The position numbers and the translations under genes are program-made. From J054 sp963850255 (GTDB lineage Bacteria; Pseudomonadota; Gammaproteobacteria; Steroidobacterales; GCA-2729495): a stretch of DNA of 64,000 nucleotides. Location of the stretch: assembly GCA_963850255.1 (NCBI GenBank), contig CAWKLL010000028.1:62001-126000 (forward strand), written 5' to 3'. Below the pieces are notes generated by a model, which was given only the letters and a program-made list of their open reading frames with translations, was not told the origin of the DNA and searched no databases. Below are positions 1-10,020 of this stretch, one piece after another; the first letter of the stretch is position 1, and each line of letters opens with the position of its first letter.

Positions 1-717
1 GCCCAGATAAATATCATGGCCGGCTTTCAGCCCGGCTTTGTCGATCGCCTCAAGGATGATCTCCAGGGCCGCCGCGTTGGAGGGCAAGTCTGGCGCGAAT
101 CCGCCTTCATCGCCGACGGCAGTACTGAGCCCCTGTTGATGCAGGACGGATTTCAGCGCATGAAAAACTTCCACGCCCTGGCGCAGCGCTTCGCTGAAGC
201 TGTTCGCGCCGACAGGCAGAATCATAAATTCCTGGATATCAACGCTATTGTCAGCGTGGGCGCCACCGTTGATGATGTTCATCATCGGCACCGGCATTAC
301 CCGGCCATCGGCAGACAAGCGCTGAAACAGCGGCAGGCCCTGCTCCACTGCGGCGGCTTTGGCCACCGCCAGGGACACGGCCAGCAGCGCATTGGCACCC
401 AGACGTCCCTTGTTTTCGCTGCCATCGAGTTCAATCAGACGGGCATCAACGGATGCCTGCGACAAGCCGTCGGCACCGGTCAGCGCGGCGCGAATTTCTC
501 CGTTCACGTTGGCAACAGCCTGCCGTACGCCCTTGCCGAGATAACGTGAAGCATCCTGATCGCGCAATTCGACCGCCTCGCGAGTCCCGGTAGAGGCCCC
601 GGAGGGCACCGCCGCGCGGCCGAAGGCGCCGGATGCCAGACGCACATCCGCCTCAACGGTGGGATTACCGCGCGAATCAATGATTTCGCGGCCGTGAATA
701 AATTCAATCTGACTCAT
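1..717 (-). CDS. eno: Enolase, 5' part (runs off left edge)
   Basis: Enolase converts 2-phosphoglycerate to phosphoenolpyruvate in glycolysis and is also a degradosome partner in gammaproteobacteria. The reading frame starts at the ATG at 717 and is open for 239 codons to the window edge, about 55% of the usual 430 residues. Visible family hallmarks are the N-terminal FIHGREIIDSRGNPTVE, the SGASTG loop, the NGGAHADN segment and AVGDEGGFAPD. An AGGAGA ribosome site lies about 13 bases before the start. It is the last gene of the pyrG-kdsA-eno group, 34 bases after kdsA, and is probably co-transcribed. The frame is intact and identification is secure. Only the truncation by the window is odd. 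Confidence 0.97.
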   Translation of the reverse strand, partial: MSQIEFIHGREIIDSRGNPTVEADVRLASGAFGRAAVPSGASTGTREAVELRDQDASRYLGKGVRQAVANVNGEIRAALTGADGLSQASVDARLIELDGSENKGRLGANALLAVSLAVAKAAAVEQGLPLFQRLSADGRVMPVPMMNIINGGAHADNSVDIQEFMILPVGANSFSEALRQGVEVFHALKSVLHQQGLSTAVGDEGGFAPDLPSNAAALEIILEAIDKAGLKAGHDIYLG

Positions 718-751
718 GGGCGCCTGTTTCTCCTGATTTGCCAGTGGCCGT

Positions 752-1591
752 TCAGTGCAGTAATTCCTGTTCCGGCAAAGCACGAGACTTGACCACCTGG
801 TCAATCTCGAGCAGAGCCTCCAATAACTCGGGCATTTTATCCAGCGGCCAGGCGTTCGGTCCGTCGCTCAAGGCCTTGTCCGGGTCCGGATGCGTTTCCA
901 TGAACACGCCGGAAATACCGGCGGCCACGGCCGAACGCGCCAGCACCGGCACAAATTCACGCTGACCACCCGAGGCGTCGCCTCGCCCGCCGGGTAGTTG
1001 CACCGAATGCGTCGCATCAAAAACAACCGGACAACCCGTTTCTCGCATGATGGCCAGCGAACGCATGTCAGCGATCAGATTGTTATAACCGAAACTAAAA
1101 CCACGTTCGCAAACCATGATGGATGAATTCCCGGTGCTGCGGGCCTTGTCCACGACGTTGCGCATTTCTCCGGGCGAAAGAAACTGGCCTTTTTTAATAT
1201 TGACCGGTTTTCCGGTTGCCGCCACCCGCAATATAAAATTCGTTTGTCGACACAAAAAAGCCGGCGTCTGCAGCACATCGGCGACCTCGGCGACCTCGTC
1301 CATCGGCGTGTCCTCATGCACATCGGTGAGCACCGGCAACTTAAGCTGACGACGGACTTCGGCGAGAATACGCAAACCTTCTTCCAGGCCGGGCCCGCGA
1401 AAACTGTTGGCAGACGAGCGATTCGCCTTGTCATAGGACGACTTGAAAATCAGCTGCATGCCCAGCGCCTGGGTGATCGACTGCAAGCGCCCAGCCACAT
1501 CGATGGTCATGGCCTCACTTTCGACCACACAGGGTCCGGCAATCAGAAACAGCGGATGATCAATACCCGCGTCAAAGTCCAGCAGCTTCAT
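752..1591 (-). CDS. kdsA: 2-dehydro-3-deoxyphosphooctonate aldolase (KDO-8-P synthase)
   Basis: KdsA condenses phosphoenolpyruvate with arabinose 5-phosphate to make KDO-8-phosphate, the precursor of the inner-core sugar of lipopolysaccharide, in the cytoplasm. The 279-residue protein has the usual length. It shows LIAGPCVVES near the N-terminus, the FKSSYDKANRSS substrate loop, LTDVHED, VNIKKGQFLSPGEM and FDATHSVQLPGG. Its ATG overlaps the stop of pyrG by four bases, so translation is probably coupled. Its presence shows that the bacterium is Gram-negative and makes KDO-lipid A, in agreement with the lpx genes upstream. Confidence 0.97.
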   Translation of the reverse strand: MKLLDFDAGIDHPLFLIAGPCVVESEAMTIDVAGRLQSITQALGMQLIFKSSYDKANRSSANSFRGPGLEEGLRILAEVRRQLKLPVLTDVHEDTPMDEVAEVADVLQTPAFLCRQTNFILRVAATGKPVNIKKGQFLSPGEMRNVVDKARSTGNSSIMVCERGFSFGYNNLIADMRSLAIMRETGCPVVFDATHSVQLPGGRGDASGGQREFVPVLARSAVAAGISGVFMETHPDPDKALSDGPNAWPLDKMPELLEALLEIDQVVKSRALPEQELLH

Positions 1592-3234
1592 GCGCCGGCA
1601 GCGGCCTTGAGCTCCTGGGCGCCGAATTCCCGTGCCGCCGCGACAAAACCGGTAAACAACGGATGCCCCTCGCGCGGATTGGAAGTAAATTCGGGATGAA
1701 ACTGACAGGCCAGAAACCAGGGATGATCAGCCAGTTCAACGACCTCGACCAAACCGTCGCTGGAACGACCGGAAAATATCAGCCCCGCCTGACTCAGCCG
1801 CTCAAGGTAGCCATTGTTGACCTCATAACGATGCCGATGGCGCTCACGCACTTCCTCGGCACCGTAAGCGCGCGCGGCCAGACTACCCGGCAACAACTGG
1901 CAGACCTGGGCTCCCAGACGCATGCTGCCACCGACTTCCGACTCAAGGCTGCGTGCCTGCGTACTGCCGTCCAGATCCTGCCATTCAGTGATCAGGGCAA
2001 TCACCGGATCAGGCGTCTCGGATTTAAACTCTGTGCTGTTGGCTTCTGCCAGACCGGCAATATGCCGAGCATATTCAACGACGGCTGCCTGCAAACCAAG
2101 ACAGATACCGAGAAATGGGATGCCATTTTCCCTGGCGTAGCGCACCGCGGTAATTTTGCCTTCGAAACCGCGATCGCCGAATCCGCCAGGCACCAGAATG
2201 GCATCAGCGCCTTCCAGCAGCCCGATGCCTTCGCGCTCCAGCTGTTCCGATTCGAGGTAGCGAATATTCACCCGGGTGCGCGTGCGCACGCCGGCGTGGA
2301 TCAGGGCTTCACTCAGTGAGATATAGGAGTCGCGCAGGTCAACGTACTTGCCGACCATGCAGATCGTGACTTCAGCCTGCGGATTCTTCTTGGCTGCAAC
2401 CACGGCCTCCCAGGGCGATAAATCCGCCGGCGGCACATCCAGACCGAGACGCTCGACAATAATTTCGTCAAAGCCCTGATCACGAAATACCATCGGCAAG
2501 CGATAGATGTCGTCAACGTCCATGGCGGAAATCACCGCGCGCTCCTGAACATTGGTAAACAGGGCTATTTTGCGGCGTTGCTCATCAGGCAATGGATGAT
2601 CCGATCGGCAGACCAGCACATCGGCCTGAATACCGATGGAGCGCAGCTCCTTCACGGAATGCTGCGTCGGCTTGGTCTTGATCTCTGCGGATGTCGCAAT
2701 GTAAGGCACCAGGGTCAGGTGCACGTAGGCAACCTTCTCCCGCCCCATATCGACGCCCATCTGGCGAATCGCTTCCATGAACGGCAGGGATTCGATATCG
2801 CCCACGGTGCCGCCGATTTCTACAATGCAAACGTCCGCGTTGCCGGCGCCGAGTATCACACTGCGCTTGATCTCATCCGTCACATGCGGAATCACCTGCA
2901 CCGTGGCGCCCAGATAGTCGCCCCGACGTTCCTTGGCGATAACGCTGCCGTAGATTCTGCCGGTGGTGAAATTGCTGTGCCGACCCGTGGTGGTATTCAC
3001 GAATCGTTCGTAGTGGCCAAGATCCAGATCGGCCTCGGTACCGTCTTCGGTGACAAATACTTCGCCGTGCTGAAACGGACTCATGGTGCCGGGATCGACA
3101 TTCAGATAAGGATCCAGCTTGATCATGCTGATACTCAGGCCGCGGGCCTCAAGAATCGCGCCCAGTGAGGCAGAGGTGATGCCCTTGCCCAAGGACGACA
3201 CCACTCCACCGGTAACAAAGATAAAGCGAGGCAT
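1588..3234 (-). CDS. pyrG: CTP synthase
   Basis: PyrG aminates UTP to CTP using glutamine and ATP, the last step of de novo pyrimidine nucleotide synthesis. I start the gene at the ATG at 3234, giving MPRFIFVTGGVVSSLGKG. A GGAGG ribosome site lies about 10 bases upstream, and a longer frame begins three codons earlier. The 548 residues match the family. The synthetase domain occupies roughly residues 1-270 (KLDPYLNVDPGTMSPFQHGE). The C-terminal class I glutaminase has the nucleophile motif GICLGLQ and the CQFHPEF triad end. About 240 bases with no clear gene separate it from tilS and may hold its promoter. Confidence 0.97.
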   Translation of the reverse strand: MPRFIFVTGGVVSSLGKGITSASLGAILEARGLSISMIKLDPYLNVDPGTMSPFQHGEVFVTEDGTEADLDLGHYERFVNTTTGRHSNFTTGRIYGSVIAKERRGDYLGATVQVIPHVTDEIKRSVILGAGNADVCIVEIGGTVGDIESLPFMEAIRQMGVDMGREKVAYVHLTLVPYIATSAEIKTKPTQHSVKELRSIGIQADVLVCRSDHPLPDEQRRKIALFTNVQERAVISAMDVDDIYRLPMVFRDQGFDEIIVERLGLDVPPADLSPWEAVVAAKKNPQAEVTICMVGKYVDLRDSYISLSEALIHAGVRTRTRVNIRYLESEQLEREGIGLLEGADAILVPGGFGDRGFEGKITAVRYARENGIPFLGICLGLQAAVVEYARHIAGLAEANSTEFKSETPDPVIALITEWQDLDGSTQARSLESEVGGSMRLGAQVCQLLPGSLAARAYGAEEVRERHRHRYEVNNGYLERLSQAGLIFSGRSSDGLVEVVELADHPWFLACQFHPEFTSNPREGHPLFTGFVAAAREFGAQELKAAAGA

Positions 3235-3475
3235 TATCCGCACGACCTCCGAATCTGCGGATCAATTCGATTCCGCATCGCCTGGTAAACCTGCGTCTGA
3301 GCCAGACACAAAAACACGTCGGCCGGAGGGGCTTTTGTCCCGTCACCCGCAGGTTTGCGCGGACAGGAAAGCACACTCCGGCCTATTAGGAAGACTCCAA
3401 AAATGAAGTTTTTCAACGGGGTGGACGTTACCAGATCGACCCTGCCAGCTCAATGCAGAATAGCCCAGCAAGCGC

Positions 3476-4807
3476 CTACTGCAGAGGCGGATGACCGTCC
3501 CAATGCGGCTGCAGGCCAGCCTCGCCGGCCGGCGCCATGGCCTCGGCGCTGAGCCACAGATCCGCCACAGCAACCAGACAATCATCGGCATATAGCAATG
3601 GAATGCGGGGACGCATCCAGGGCGGTATACCGGCTGCCTGCAGCAATTTTTTTAAGGCCTGGTTATGGGCCTGGCCCGGACGCCGCAAGCGCTCGCCGCC
3701 GCGCCGGTAGCGCACCTGCAACCGGCGCTGACTAATACCCGCCTGCAAACCGCCTGCTGCGGATTTTTTCAGACGAAAACTCTCGCCATCGCCCAAATCG
3801 AGAATCCCCCGGCCGTCCCAGGCGATCTCCGCCTTCTTCGAACGCGGTGGCGCTGTTAACAGGTATAACTGTCCTCGATAGCGACGCAGCTCACCCCCAT
3901 TGAAAGGCATGACCGGCTCAGCATCCGGCCGCGCCCCCAGGAGCTGCTGATAGCCTTCGGCCAGTCGGGATGCGCCCGGCGCCTGCAAGCCCGACAAGCG
4001 CAGAAAGTAACGCAGCAAGTTGCGTCCACGTGCCGCACCCAAGTCGGCCAGCGTCGCACAATCGAGTCGCAGGCCCCGCTGCACCCCGCGCAGATCCTCT
4101 CTGGCCAGCTGGTCGAGCAATTCAGCAGACTCACGCAGCAAGGCTGCGCTATGGGCGATGGATTGGCTGGCCGCAGGCCAGCGCTTGCGCAGGGCTGGCA
4201 GGATTTCGCCACGAATATAGTTTCGCTCATGACGCGTATCGGCGTTGCTGGGATCCTCGCACCAGCTGAGCGACTCAGCATCGGCATATTCGCGCAGCGC
4301 CTGCCGCGGCAACGCCAGCAACGGACGCCACAACCAGCCCGCGCCCAGTTGCGAGAACGCCGGAATACCGGCCAGCCCGGTGTTGCCGCTGCCACGCATC
4401 AGCCTTAACAGCAGGGTTTCTGCCTGATCATCAAGATGATGCGCCGTGGCCAGCACCTCACCCGGTCGCAATACAGCGCGCAGCGCCTGGTAACGCGCAT
4501 CGCGGGCGGCCGCTTCCAGACCCCCGGGCAAAGACTCGGCAAGACTGACCGACAATTGCTGATATTCAATGCCCAATGCATCGGCCGTGAGCCGGCAGTG
4601 GCGTCCCCAGGCATCGGCATCACTGTGCAGTCCATGATGGATATGGATGGCGCGCAAACCAGCCACGGCAGGATGGGTCTGTAGTTGCGCCAGGCCATGC
4701 AGCAGCGCACTGGAGTCGAGCCCGCCGCTGAAGGCCACGCAAATGCTGACAGGCTGCTCGGCCAGCGCCGTTAGCGAAGCATCCAGACTGGAAATGAGGC
4801 GAGACAT
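3476..4807 (-). CDS. tilS: tRNA(Ile)-lysidine synthase
   Basis: TilS attaches lysine to the C34 wobble base of tRNA-Ile(CAU), changing its decoding from AUG to AUA and its charging from Met to Ile. The 443-residue protein has the N-type ATP pyrophosphatase PP-loop SGGLDSS at residues 27-33, followed by the family segments AIHIHHGLHSDAD, ATAHHLDDQAETLLLRLMRGSG and RPLL. The C-terminal region has the usual TilS-C features RRGGERLRRPG and KKLLQAAGIPPWMR. Length and domain order are normal for the long proteobacterial form. It follows accA after a short gap, as is usual in this cluster. Confidence 0.96.
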   Translation of the reverse strand: MSRLISSLDASLTALAEQPVSICVAFSGGLDSSALLHGLAQLQTHPAVAGLRAIHIHHGLHSDADAWGRHCRLTADALGIEYQQLSVSLAESLPGGLEAAARDARYQALRAVLRPGEVLATAHHLDDQAETLLLRLMRGSGNTGLAGIPAFSQLGAGWLWRPLLALPRQALREYADAESLSWCEDPSNADTRHERNYIRGEILPALRKRWPAASQSIAHSAALLRESAELLDQLAREDLRGVQRGLRLDCATLADLGAARGRNLLRYFLRLSGLQAPGASRLAEGYQQLLGARPDAEPVMPFNGGELRRYRGQLYLLTAPPRSKKAEIAWDGRGILDLGDGESFRLKKSAAGGLQAGISQRRLQVRYRRGGERLRRPGQAHNQALKKLLQAAGIPPWMRPRIPLLYADDCLVAVADLWLSAEAMAPAGEAGLQPHWDGHPPLQ

Positions 4808-4843
4808 GAACGAAACCTGGACCTGGCCCGAAGCAAGGTCAGC

Positions 4844-5803
4844 TTAGCCGTCCTTAAAGCGTCCGAAGCTGTCGATGCGCGTACGACGCTGTTCCAGCAA
4901 GGTAGCGGTATCCAGTTGCCCCAGCTCAGCCAGCATACTCACCAGCGCATTCTGCAAGGACTGGGCCATGGCGCCCGGATCACGATGCGCGCCGCCAAGC
5001 GGCTCTTCAAGCACCTCGTCAACCAGCTGCAGTGAATGCAACCGATCGGCGGTGATACCCATAGCCTCAGCGGCCTCCTCGGCTCGCTCGGCACTCTTCC
5101 ACAAAATGCTCGCGCAACCCTCGGGCGAAATCACCGAGTAGACACTGTATTGGAGCATCAACAGTCGATCAGCCACACCGATAGCCAGCGCGCCGCCCGA
5201 TCCGCCCTCGCCGATGACCGCGGCAATAATCGGTGTCCGCAGCCGCGCCATGCGAAAAAGATTTCGCGCAATCGCTTCACTCTGGCCGCGTTCTTCAGCG
5301 CCGACTCCCGGATAGGCGCCGGGCGTATCGATCAGGGTAATTACCGGCAGGGCGAAGCGCTCGGCCATATCCAGCAGTCGCAAGGCCTTCCGATAGCCCT
5401 CGGGCTTGGGCATGCCGTAGTTGCGATGCACCCTTTCTTTTGTATCGCGGCCCTTCTGGTGACCGATGAGCATCACCGGCTGGCCGTCAATTCGCCCGAT
5501 ACCACCGACCAGCGCCGGATCATCCGCGTAGTGTCGATCGCCGTGCAGCTCCTGAAAATCAGGGCAAACGGCGTGAATGTAGTCCAGCGCATAGGGCCGT
5601 AGCGGATGCCGCGCCACCTGGGCGACCTGCCAGGACGATAAATCGGAAAAAATACTGCGTGTCAGGGATTCGCTCTTTGTCTTGAGCTTGGCGATTTCGT
5701 CCCCGATGTTGACCTCGGAGTCACTATCGACGAACCGAAGTTCCTCGATTTTCGCCTCCAGTTCGGCGATGGGCTGCTCGAAATCAAGGAACTTCAGATC
5801 CAT
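4844..5803 (-). CDS. accA: Acetyl-CoA carboxylase carboxyltransferase subunit alpha
   Basis: AccA pairs with AccD to form the carboxyltransferase half of acetyl-CoA carboxylase, which makes malonyl-CoA for fatty acid synthesis. The 319 residues match the family. The N-terminus is the typical helical lead MDLKFLDFEQPIAELEAKI. The crotonase-like core contains FQELHGDRHYADDPALVGG, the NYGMPKPEGYRKALR helix, TLIDTPGAYPG and GEGGSGGALAIG. It sits directly downstream of dnaE, as in Escherichia and Pseudomonas. The frame is intact and its composition matches the neighbouring bacterial genes. Confidence 0.97.
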   Translation of the reverse strand: MDLKFLDFEQPIAELEAKIEELRFVDSDSEVNIGDEIAKLKTKSESLTRSIFSDLSSWQVAQVARHPLRPYALDYIHAVCPDFQELHGDRHYADDPALVGGIGRIDGQPVMLIGHQKGRDTKERVHRNYGMPKPEGYRKALRLLDMAERFALPVITLIDTPGAYPGVGAEERGQSEAIARNLFRMARLRTPIIAAVIGEGGSGGALAIGVADRLLMLQYSVYSVISPEGCASILWKSAERAEEAAEAMGITADRLHSLQLVDEVLEEPLGGAHRDPGAMAQSLQNALVSMLAELGQLDTATLLEQRRTRIDSFGRFKDG

Positions 5804-5848
5804 GGTCGCGAACGGTAAACGCTGGCCGGCCGGCGCACAAGCCGGGCC

Positions 5849-8800
5849 TCAATCCGCGGCCGGGGCATCATCGTAAATAAAGCGAAAATGATCGTTGCCG
5901 AGCAGTGCCGAAAGGCGCTCGCGCAGCTCGCGACTGGGGCGCACGGCCCAGGCCTCACCCAGCCGCACCCGGGCATGCGCATCCGGGCGCTGATAGAACA
6001 GGCTGACATCACAACGACCCGGACGAAACGGCTCCAGCAGGCTGCGCAGCGCGGCCGGGTCTGCCTGGCTGCCGTTGGTCAGGTCCCAGTGAATAATCAA
6101 ACGCTTGGCGCGCCGCTCAATAAGTCGATCTATATCGTGCACGTCTTCGCCGGTGAGTCGCCAGCCGTTGATGAAGTCGTCGTAGCGCAACTTGCCTTTG
6201 ATAACCACAATGCTATGCGCCACCAGCAAGTGCCGGCAGCGCTCGAAGGTCTCGCTGAACAAGCTGACTTCGATGCGGTCACGGCCATCGTCAAGGTCAA
6301 AGGTAACCCGATTGCCGCGCTTGCGCAGCGCGGTTACCAGACCTGCCAGCGAAACCCGCTGGGCCGGCGCGCGCGATTCGCGACTGCCGTTAACCTTCTT
6401 GCCACCGACCATGGCGGCGATGGTGCCCGAAGACACAAAAGGCCCGTCGGAACGATACTGATCGTAGGGATGTCCGCTGAGATAGAGTCCGAGACTCTCT
6501 CGCTCGGCCGCCAGACGCTGCGCAAAACCCCAGTCAGGGCATTCTGCAATGGGCGACTCTACGGGCCCGGATTCACCGGCATCGCCGAGGGAAAAAAGGT
6601 CTGTTTGACCGGAATCACGCGCGTGCGCCGATTGTTCAGCCCTGCCCACGGCCGCCGGCAGGGCCGCAAGCAAGGCAGGTCGTCGCGCGCCGAAACCGTC
6701 GAATGCCCCGGCCTTGATCAGTGCTTCCAGGGGCCGCCGCCCGATCCGCTCGGCTTCGGCGCGCCGGCAAAAATCGTCCAGACCCGCGAACGGCTGATCC
6801 CCCCGCAAGGCCACGATGGCTTCACCGGCGTTGCGGCCGAGGCCTTTGATGGCACCCAGTCCATAACGCATGGCGGCATCACCACGAACCTCAAAAACAC
6901 AGCCAGAATCATTGATATCCGGCGGCAACACTTCCAGGCCCTCTGCCTGACAATCGCGCATCAGGCCAGACAGCTTGTCGGTGTCATCCATCTCCGAACT
7001 AAATACCGCCGCCATAAACGCGGCCGGATAGTGCGCCTTCAGCCAGGCCGTCTGATAGGACAACACCGCATAGGCAGCCGAATGAGATTTGTTGAAGCCG
7101 TAGCCGGCAAATTTCTCCATCAAATCGAAAATATGCGTGGCCTGGCGAACATCAACCTTGCGACGTTCAGCACCCGCCATAAATATGGATCGTTGCTTGG
7201 CCATCTCCTCGGGTTTTTTCTTACCCATGGCTCGCCGCAACAAATCGGCTTCGCCCAGCGAATAGCCAGCCAGTCGCTGGGCAATCTGCATCACCTGCTC
7301 CTGATACAGGATGACGCCGTAAGTGGCGAGCAGTACCGGCTCCAGTTCCGGATGCAAGTAATCGATTTTTTGATACTTATCGCCGTGTTTACGCGCAATA
7401 AAGTCATCCACCATGCCGGATTGCAGCGGGCCCGGGCGATACAGCGCAACGAGCGCGACGATGTCATCAAAACTGTCGGGCCGCAGACGCCCGATCAAGT
7501 CGCGCATGCCGCGTGATTCCAGCTGAAATACGGCCGTGGTGCGGCACTCCTGCAACAGCCGAAAGGTCTTGGCGTCATCCATCGGCAGCTTGGCGAGCTC
7601 CAGCGGCTCCTCGCCACTGGCCGTGCGCGCCCCGTTTATGGTCTTTAGCGCTCGATCAATGATGGTCAGCGTGCGCAAACCCAGAAAGTCGAACTTGACC
7701 AGGCCGGCGGCCTCGACGTCATCTTTATCGAACTGGGTGACGCTGCCCTTCTCGCCTTCCACGCGATACAACGGCGTAAAATTAGTCAGGGCAGTGGGCG
7801 AAATAACCACGCCGCCGGCATGTTTGCCGGCATTCCGCACCAGCCCTTCAAGTTGCCGGGCCAGGTCGATCAAGGCACGAACTTCTTCATCGCCTTCGTA
7901 CAAGCCGCGCAACTCCGCTTCCTGCTTCAGGGCTTTGTCGAGCGTGATCCCGATCTCGAAGGGAATCAGCTTGGCTACCCGATCAACGAATCCGTAGGGA
8001 TGCCCAAGAATGCGCCCACAGTCCCTGACCACCGCTTTGGCCGCCATGGTGCCGTAGGTAATGATCTGCGAAACACGGTCGCGGCCGTAGCGCTCAGTCA
8101 CGTACTCAATCACCCGGTCGCGACCTTCCATACAGAAGTCCACATCGAAGTCAGGCATGGACACACGCTCCGGGTTAAGAAAGCGCTCGAACAACAGGTC
8201 ATGCTCAATGGGGTCCAGGTCAGTTATCTCCAGCGCATAGGCCACCAGCGACCCTGCACCGGAACCGCGACCCGGACCAACGGGAATATCGCTAGCGCGC
8301 GCCCAGCGAATGAAATCCGCGACGATCAGGAAATAGCCGGGGAAACCCATGCCGGCAATAACTTCCAGCTCCAGGCTTAAACGCTGCTGGTAAGCCTCTG
8401 GGAAGTCATCGCTGCTGGCCTGCGCATCAAGACCCAGGCGCCGGGCCAAACCCGCTGTAGAGGCCTGGCGCAGGAATTCACCGACCTCAAGCCCATCCGG
8501 CACTTCGAAGGCCGGCAGTTGCGGATTGTCGAGTTCCAGGCGCAGATTGCAGCGTGTGGCGATCTGCACGGAGTTTTCCAAGGCCTCGGGCAGGTCGGCA
8601 AACAGGCTGGCCATTTCTTCCGCGCTACGCAGGTACTGATCTGCGCTGTAATCGCGCGGGCGACTCTGATCATTGAGACTGCGGCCCTGGCGAATGCAAA
8701 CCCGTGCTTCATGGGCTTCGAAGTCACTGGATTGCAGGAAGCGAACGTCGTTGCTGGCGACAATCGGAATCCCCAGATCTGCCGCCATGCTCACGGCCAG

Positions 8801-9346
8801 GCGCAGTTGCGCCTCGTCACGGGGGCGCCCCGTTCGTTGCAGCTCCAGATAGAAATCGCCGGCAAAGCGCGTCTTTAGATCAACCGCCAGTTCACGCGCC
8901 AGACTCAGGCGATTGGCCAGCAAAGCCTGGCCGATCGCGCCGTCGCGAGCCGCGGACAGCGCAATTAAGCGGTCGATATCGGCGACATCCAGCCACTCAC
9001 GCTGTATCACCGGAACGCCGCTTTCCTGGCCGTCCAGGTATGCGCGCGACAGCAGGCCCGACAGACAGCGAAATCCTGCGTCGTCCTTGCACAGCACAAC
9101 CAGCTTGGCCGCCTCCTCCTCGTTGGGAAACTGCAGCCAGATTTCCGCGCCAATAATCGGCTTGAGACCGCGCGCCAGGGCCGCCCGATAGAACTTGACC
9201 ATGGCAAACATGTTGCTCTGGTCCGTCATAGCTACGGCCGCCATCCCGGCTGAAGCCACCGCCTCCATCAGCGGTTTTACCCGGACGACACTGTCAACAA
9301 TGGAGTACTCGGTATGCAGGTGCAGGTGAACGAAGGACTGGCTCAT
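5849..9346 (-). CDS. dnaE: DNA polymerase III subunit alpha
   Basis: This is the catalytic subunit of the replicative DNA polymerase. The 1165-residue protein has an N-terminal PHP domain (FVHLHLHTEYSIVDSVV). The C-family polymerase core carries the metal-binding PDFDVDF motif near residue 400, and the segments GPGRGSGAGSLVAYAL, FNKSHSAAYAVLSYQTAWLKAHYP and PDIN.S are also present. A helix-hairpin-helix and OB-fold region (FAGLDDFCRRAE, VSLAGLVTALRKRGNRVTF) follows. The start ATG overlaps the rnhB stop by four bases. Length and architecture are standard for DnaE1 and there is no frameshift over 3.5 kb. Confidence 0.98.
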   Translation of the reverse strand: MSQSFVHLHLHTEYSIVDSVVRVKPLMEAVASAGMAAVAMTDQSNMFAMVKFYRAALARGLKPIIGAEIWLQFPNEEEAAKLVVLCKDDAGFRCLSGLLSRAYLDGQESGVPVIQREWLDVADIDRLIALSAARDGAIGQALLANRLSLARELAVDLKTRFAGDFYLELQRTGRPRDEAQLRLAVSMAADLGIPIVASNDVRFLQSSDFEAHEARVCIRQGRSLNDQSRPRDYSADQYLRSAEEMASLFADLPEALENSVQIATRCNLRLELDNPQLPAFEVPDGLEVGEFLRQASTAGLARRLGLDAQASSDDFPEAYQQRLSLELEVIAGMGFPGYFLIVADFIRWARASDIPVGPGRGSGAGSLVAYALEITDLDPIEHDLLFERFLNPERVSMPDFDVDFCMEGRDRVIEYVTERYGRDRVSQIITYGTMAAKAVVRDCGRILGHPYGFVDRVAKLIPFEIGITLDKALKQEAELRGLYEGDEEVRALIDLARQLEGLVRNAGKHAGGVVISPTALTNFTPLYRVEGEKGSVTQFDKDDVEAAGLVKFDFLGLRTLTIIDRALKTINGARTASGEEPLELAKLPMDDAKTFRLLQECRTTAVFQLESRGMRDLIGRLRPDSFDDIVALVALYRPGPLQSGMVDDFIARKHGDKYQKIDYLHPELEPVLLATYGVILYQEQVMQIAQRLAGYSLGEADLLRRAMGKKKPEEMAKQRSIFMAGAERRKVDVRQATHIFDLMEKFAGYGFNKSHSAAYAVLSYQTAWLKAHYPAAFMAAVFSSEMDDTDKLSGLMRDCQAEGLEVLPPDINDSGCVFEVRGDAAMRYGLGAIKGLGRNAGEAIVALRGDQPFAGLDDFCRRAEAERIGRRPLEALIKAGAFDGFGARRPALLAALPAAVGRAEQSAHARDSGQTDLFSLGDAGESGPVESPIAECPDWGFAQRLAAERESLGLYLSGHPYDQYRSDGPFVSSGTIAAMVGGKKVNGSRESRAPAQRVSLAGLVTALRKRGNRVTFDLDDGRDRIEVSLFSETFERCRHLLVAHSIVVIKGKLRYDDFINGWRLTGEDVHDIDRLIERRAKRLIIHWDLTNGSQADPAALRSLLEPFRPGRCDVSLFYQRPDAHARVRLGEAWAVRPSRELRERLSALLGNDHFRFIYDDAPAAD

Positions 9347-9975
9347 GGGCCCAGTGGTCCCGTCGCGATAGCCCGCTGCACCGGTCGATAGCTGCGCCGA
9401 TGTGCCGGGCAGGCACCCAGGCGCGCAAGCGCTTCACGATGAGCCGCCGTCGGATAGCCTTTGTGCTGGCGAAAGCCATAGCCGGGAAACTCTTCGTCGA
9501 GTTGCCGCATCTCCTGATCCCGCGCCACTTTGGCCAGTATTGACGCTGCCGAAATGGCCGGGCAGCTGCGATCACCGCCGATAACAGCTTCTGCGCGACC
9601 GGTATAACCGGGCAGTGTCGGCAAGTGATTGCCGTCAATTTGCACCAGCGCCGGCAATCGACTCAGCGCCGCCAGCGCCCGGCTCATGGCCAGCAGGCTG
9701 GCCTGCAGGATATTCAAATGATCGATCTCCTCGACCTCGGCGCGTCCGAGCGCAAAACCCAGCGCCTGTTGCTGAATATCTGCGACCAGCAGAGAGCGCT
9801 TGCGGGCGCTGAGGCGTTTCGAATCGCGGACTCCGCTGATGGTTTGTCCGGGGCCCAGCACCACCGCGGCGGCAAATACCGGACCGGCGAGCGGACCGCG
9901 GCCGGCTTCGTCCACACCAGCCACGCAGTCAGCGAGCTGGGCGCTAGGTTGAGCGAACAAAAACGGCGACCCCAT
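9343..9975 (-). CDS. rnhB: Ribonuclease HII
   Basis: RNase HII cuts RNA-DNA hybrids and starts removal of single ribonucleotides misincorporated into DNA. The 210-residue protein contains the catalytic DEAGRGPLAGPV segment (residues 21-32). It also has RDSKRLSARKR, the acidic LVQIDGNHLP strand, SAASILAKVARD and the YGFRQHKGYPTAAH motif near the C-terminus. These include the usual acidic metal ligands. It is translationally coupled to dnaE by a four-base overlap and lies about 45 bases after lpxB. This order, lpxB-rnhB-dnaE, is the usual one in gammaproteobacteria. Confidence 0.96.
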   Translation of the reverse strand: MGSPFLFAQPSAQLADCVAGVDEAGRGPLAGPVFAAAVVLGPGQTISGVRDSKRLSARKRSLLVADIQQQALGFALGRAEVEEIDHLNILQASLLAMSRALAALSRLPALVQIDGNHLPTLPGYTGRAEAVIGGDRSCPAISAASILAKVARDQEMRQLDEEFPGYGFRQHKGYPTAAHREALARLGACPAHRRSYRPVQRAIATGPLGP

Positions 9976-10020
9976 GGCGCAAATTATACGAAGCCCGGCA
10001 GGCTAGCGGGCTGTAAATAT

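Noticed and set aside
16..549. Plus-strand open frames in the first 18 kb, including 542 codons at 5,888-7,516
   Set aside because: They are antisense shadows of eno, dnaE and other clear minus-strand genes, with no family features.
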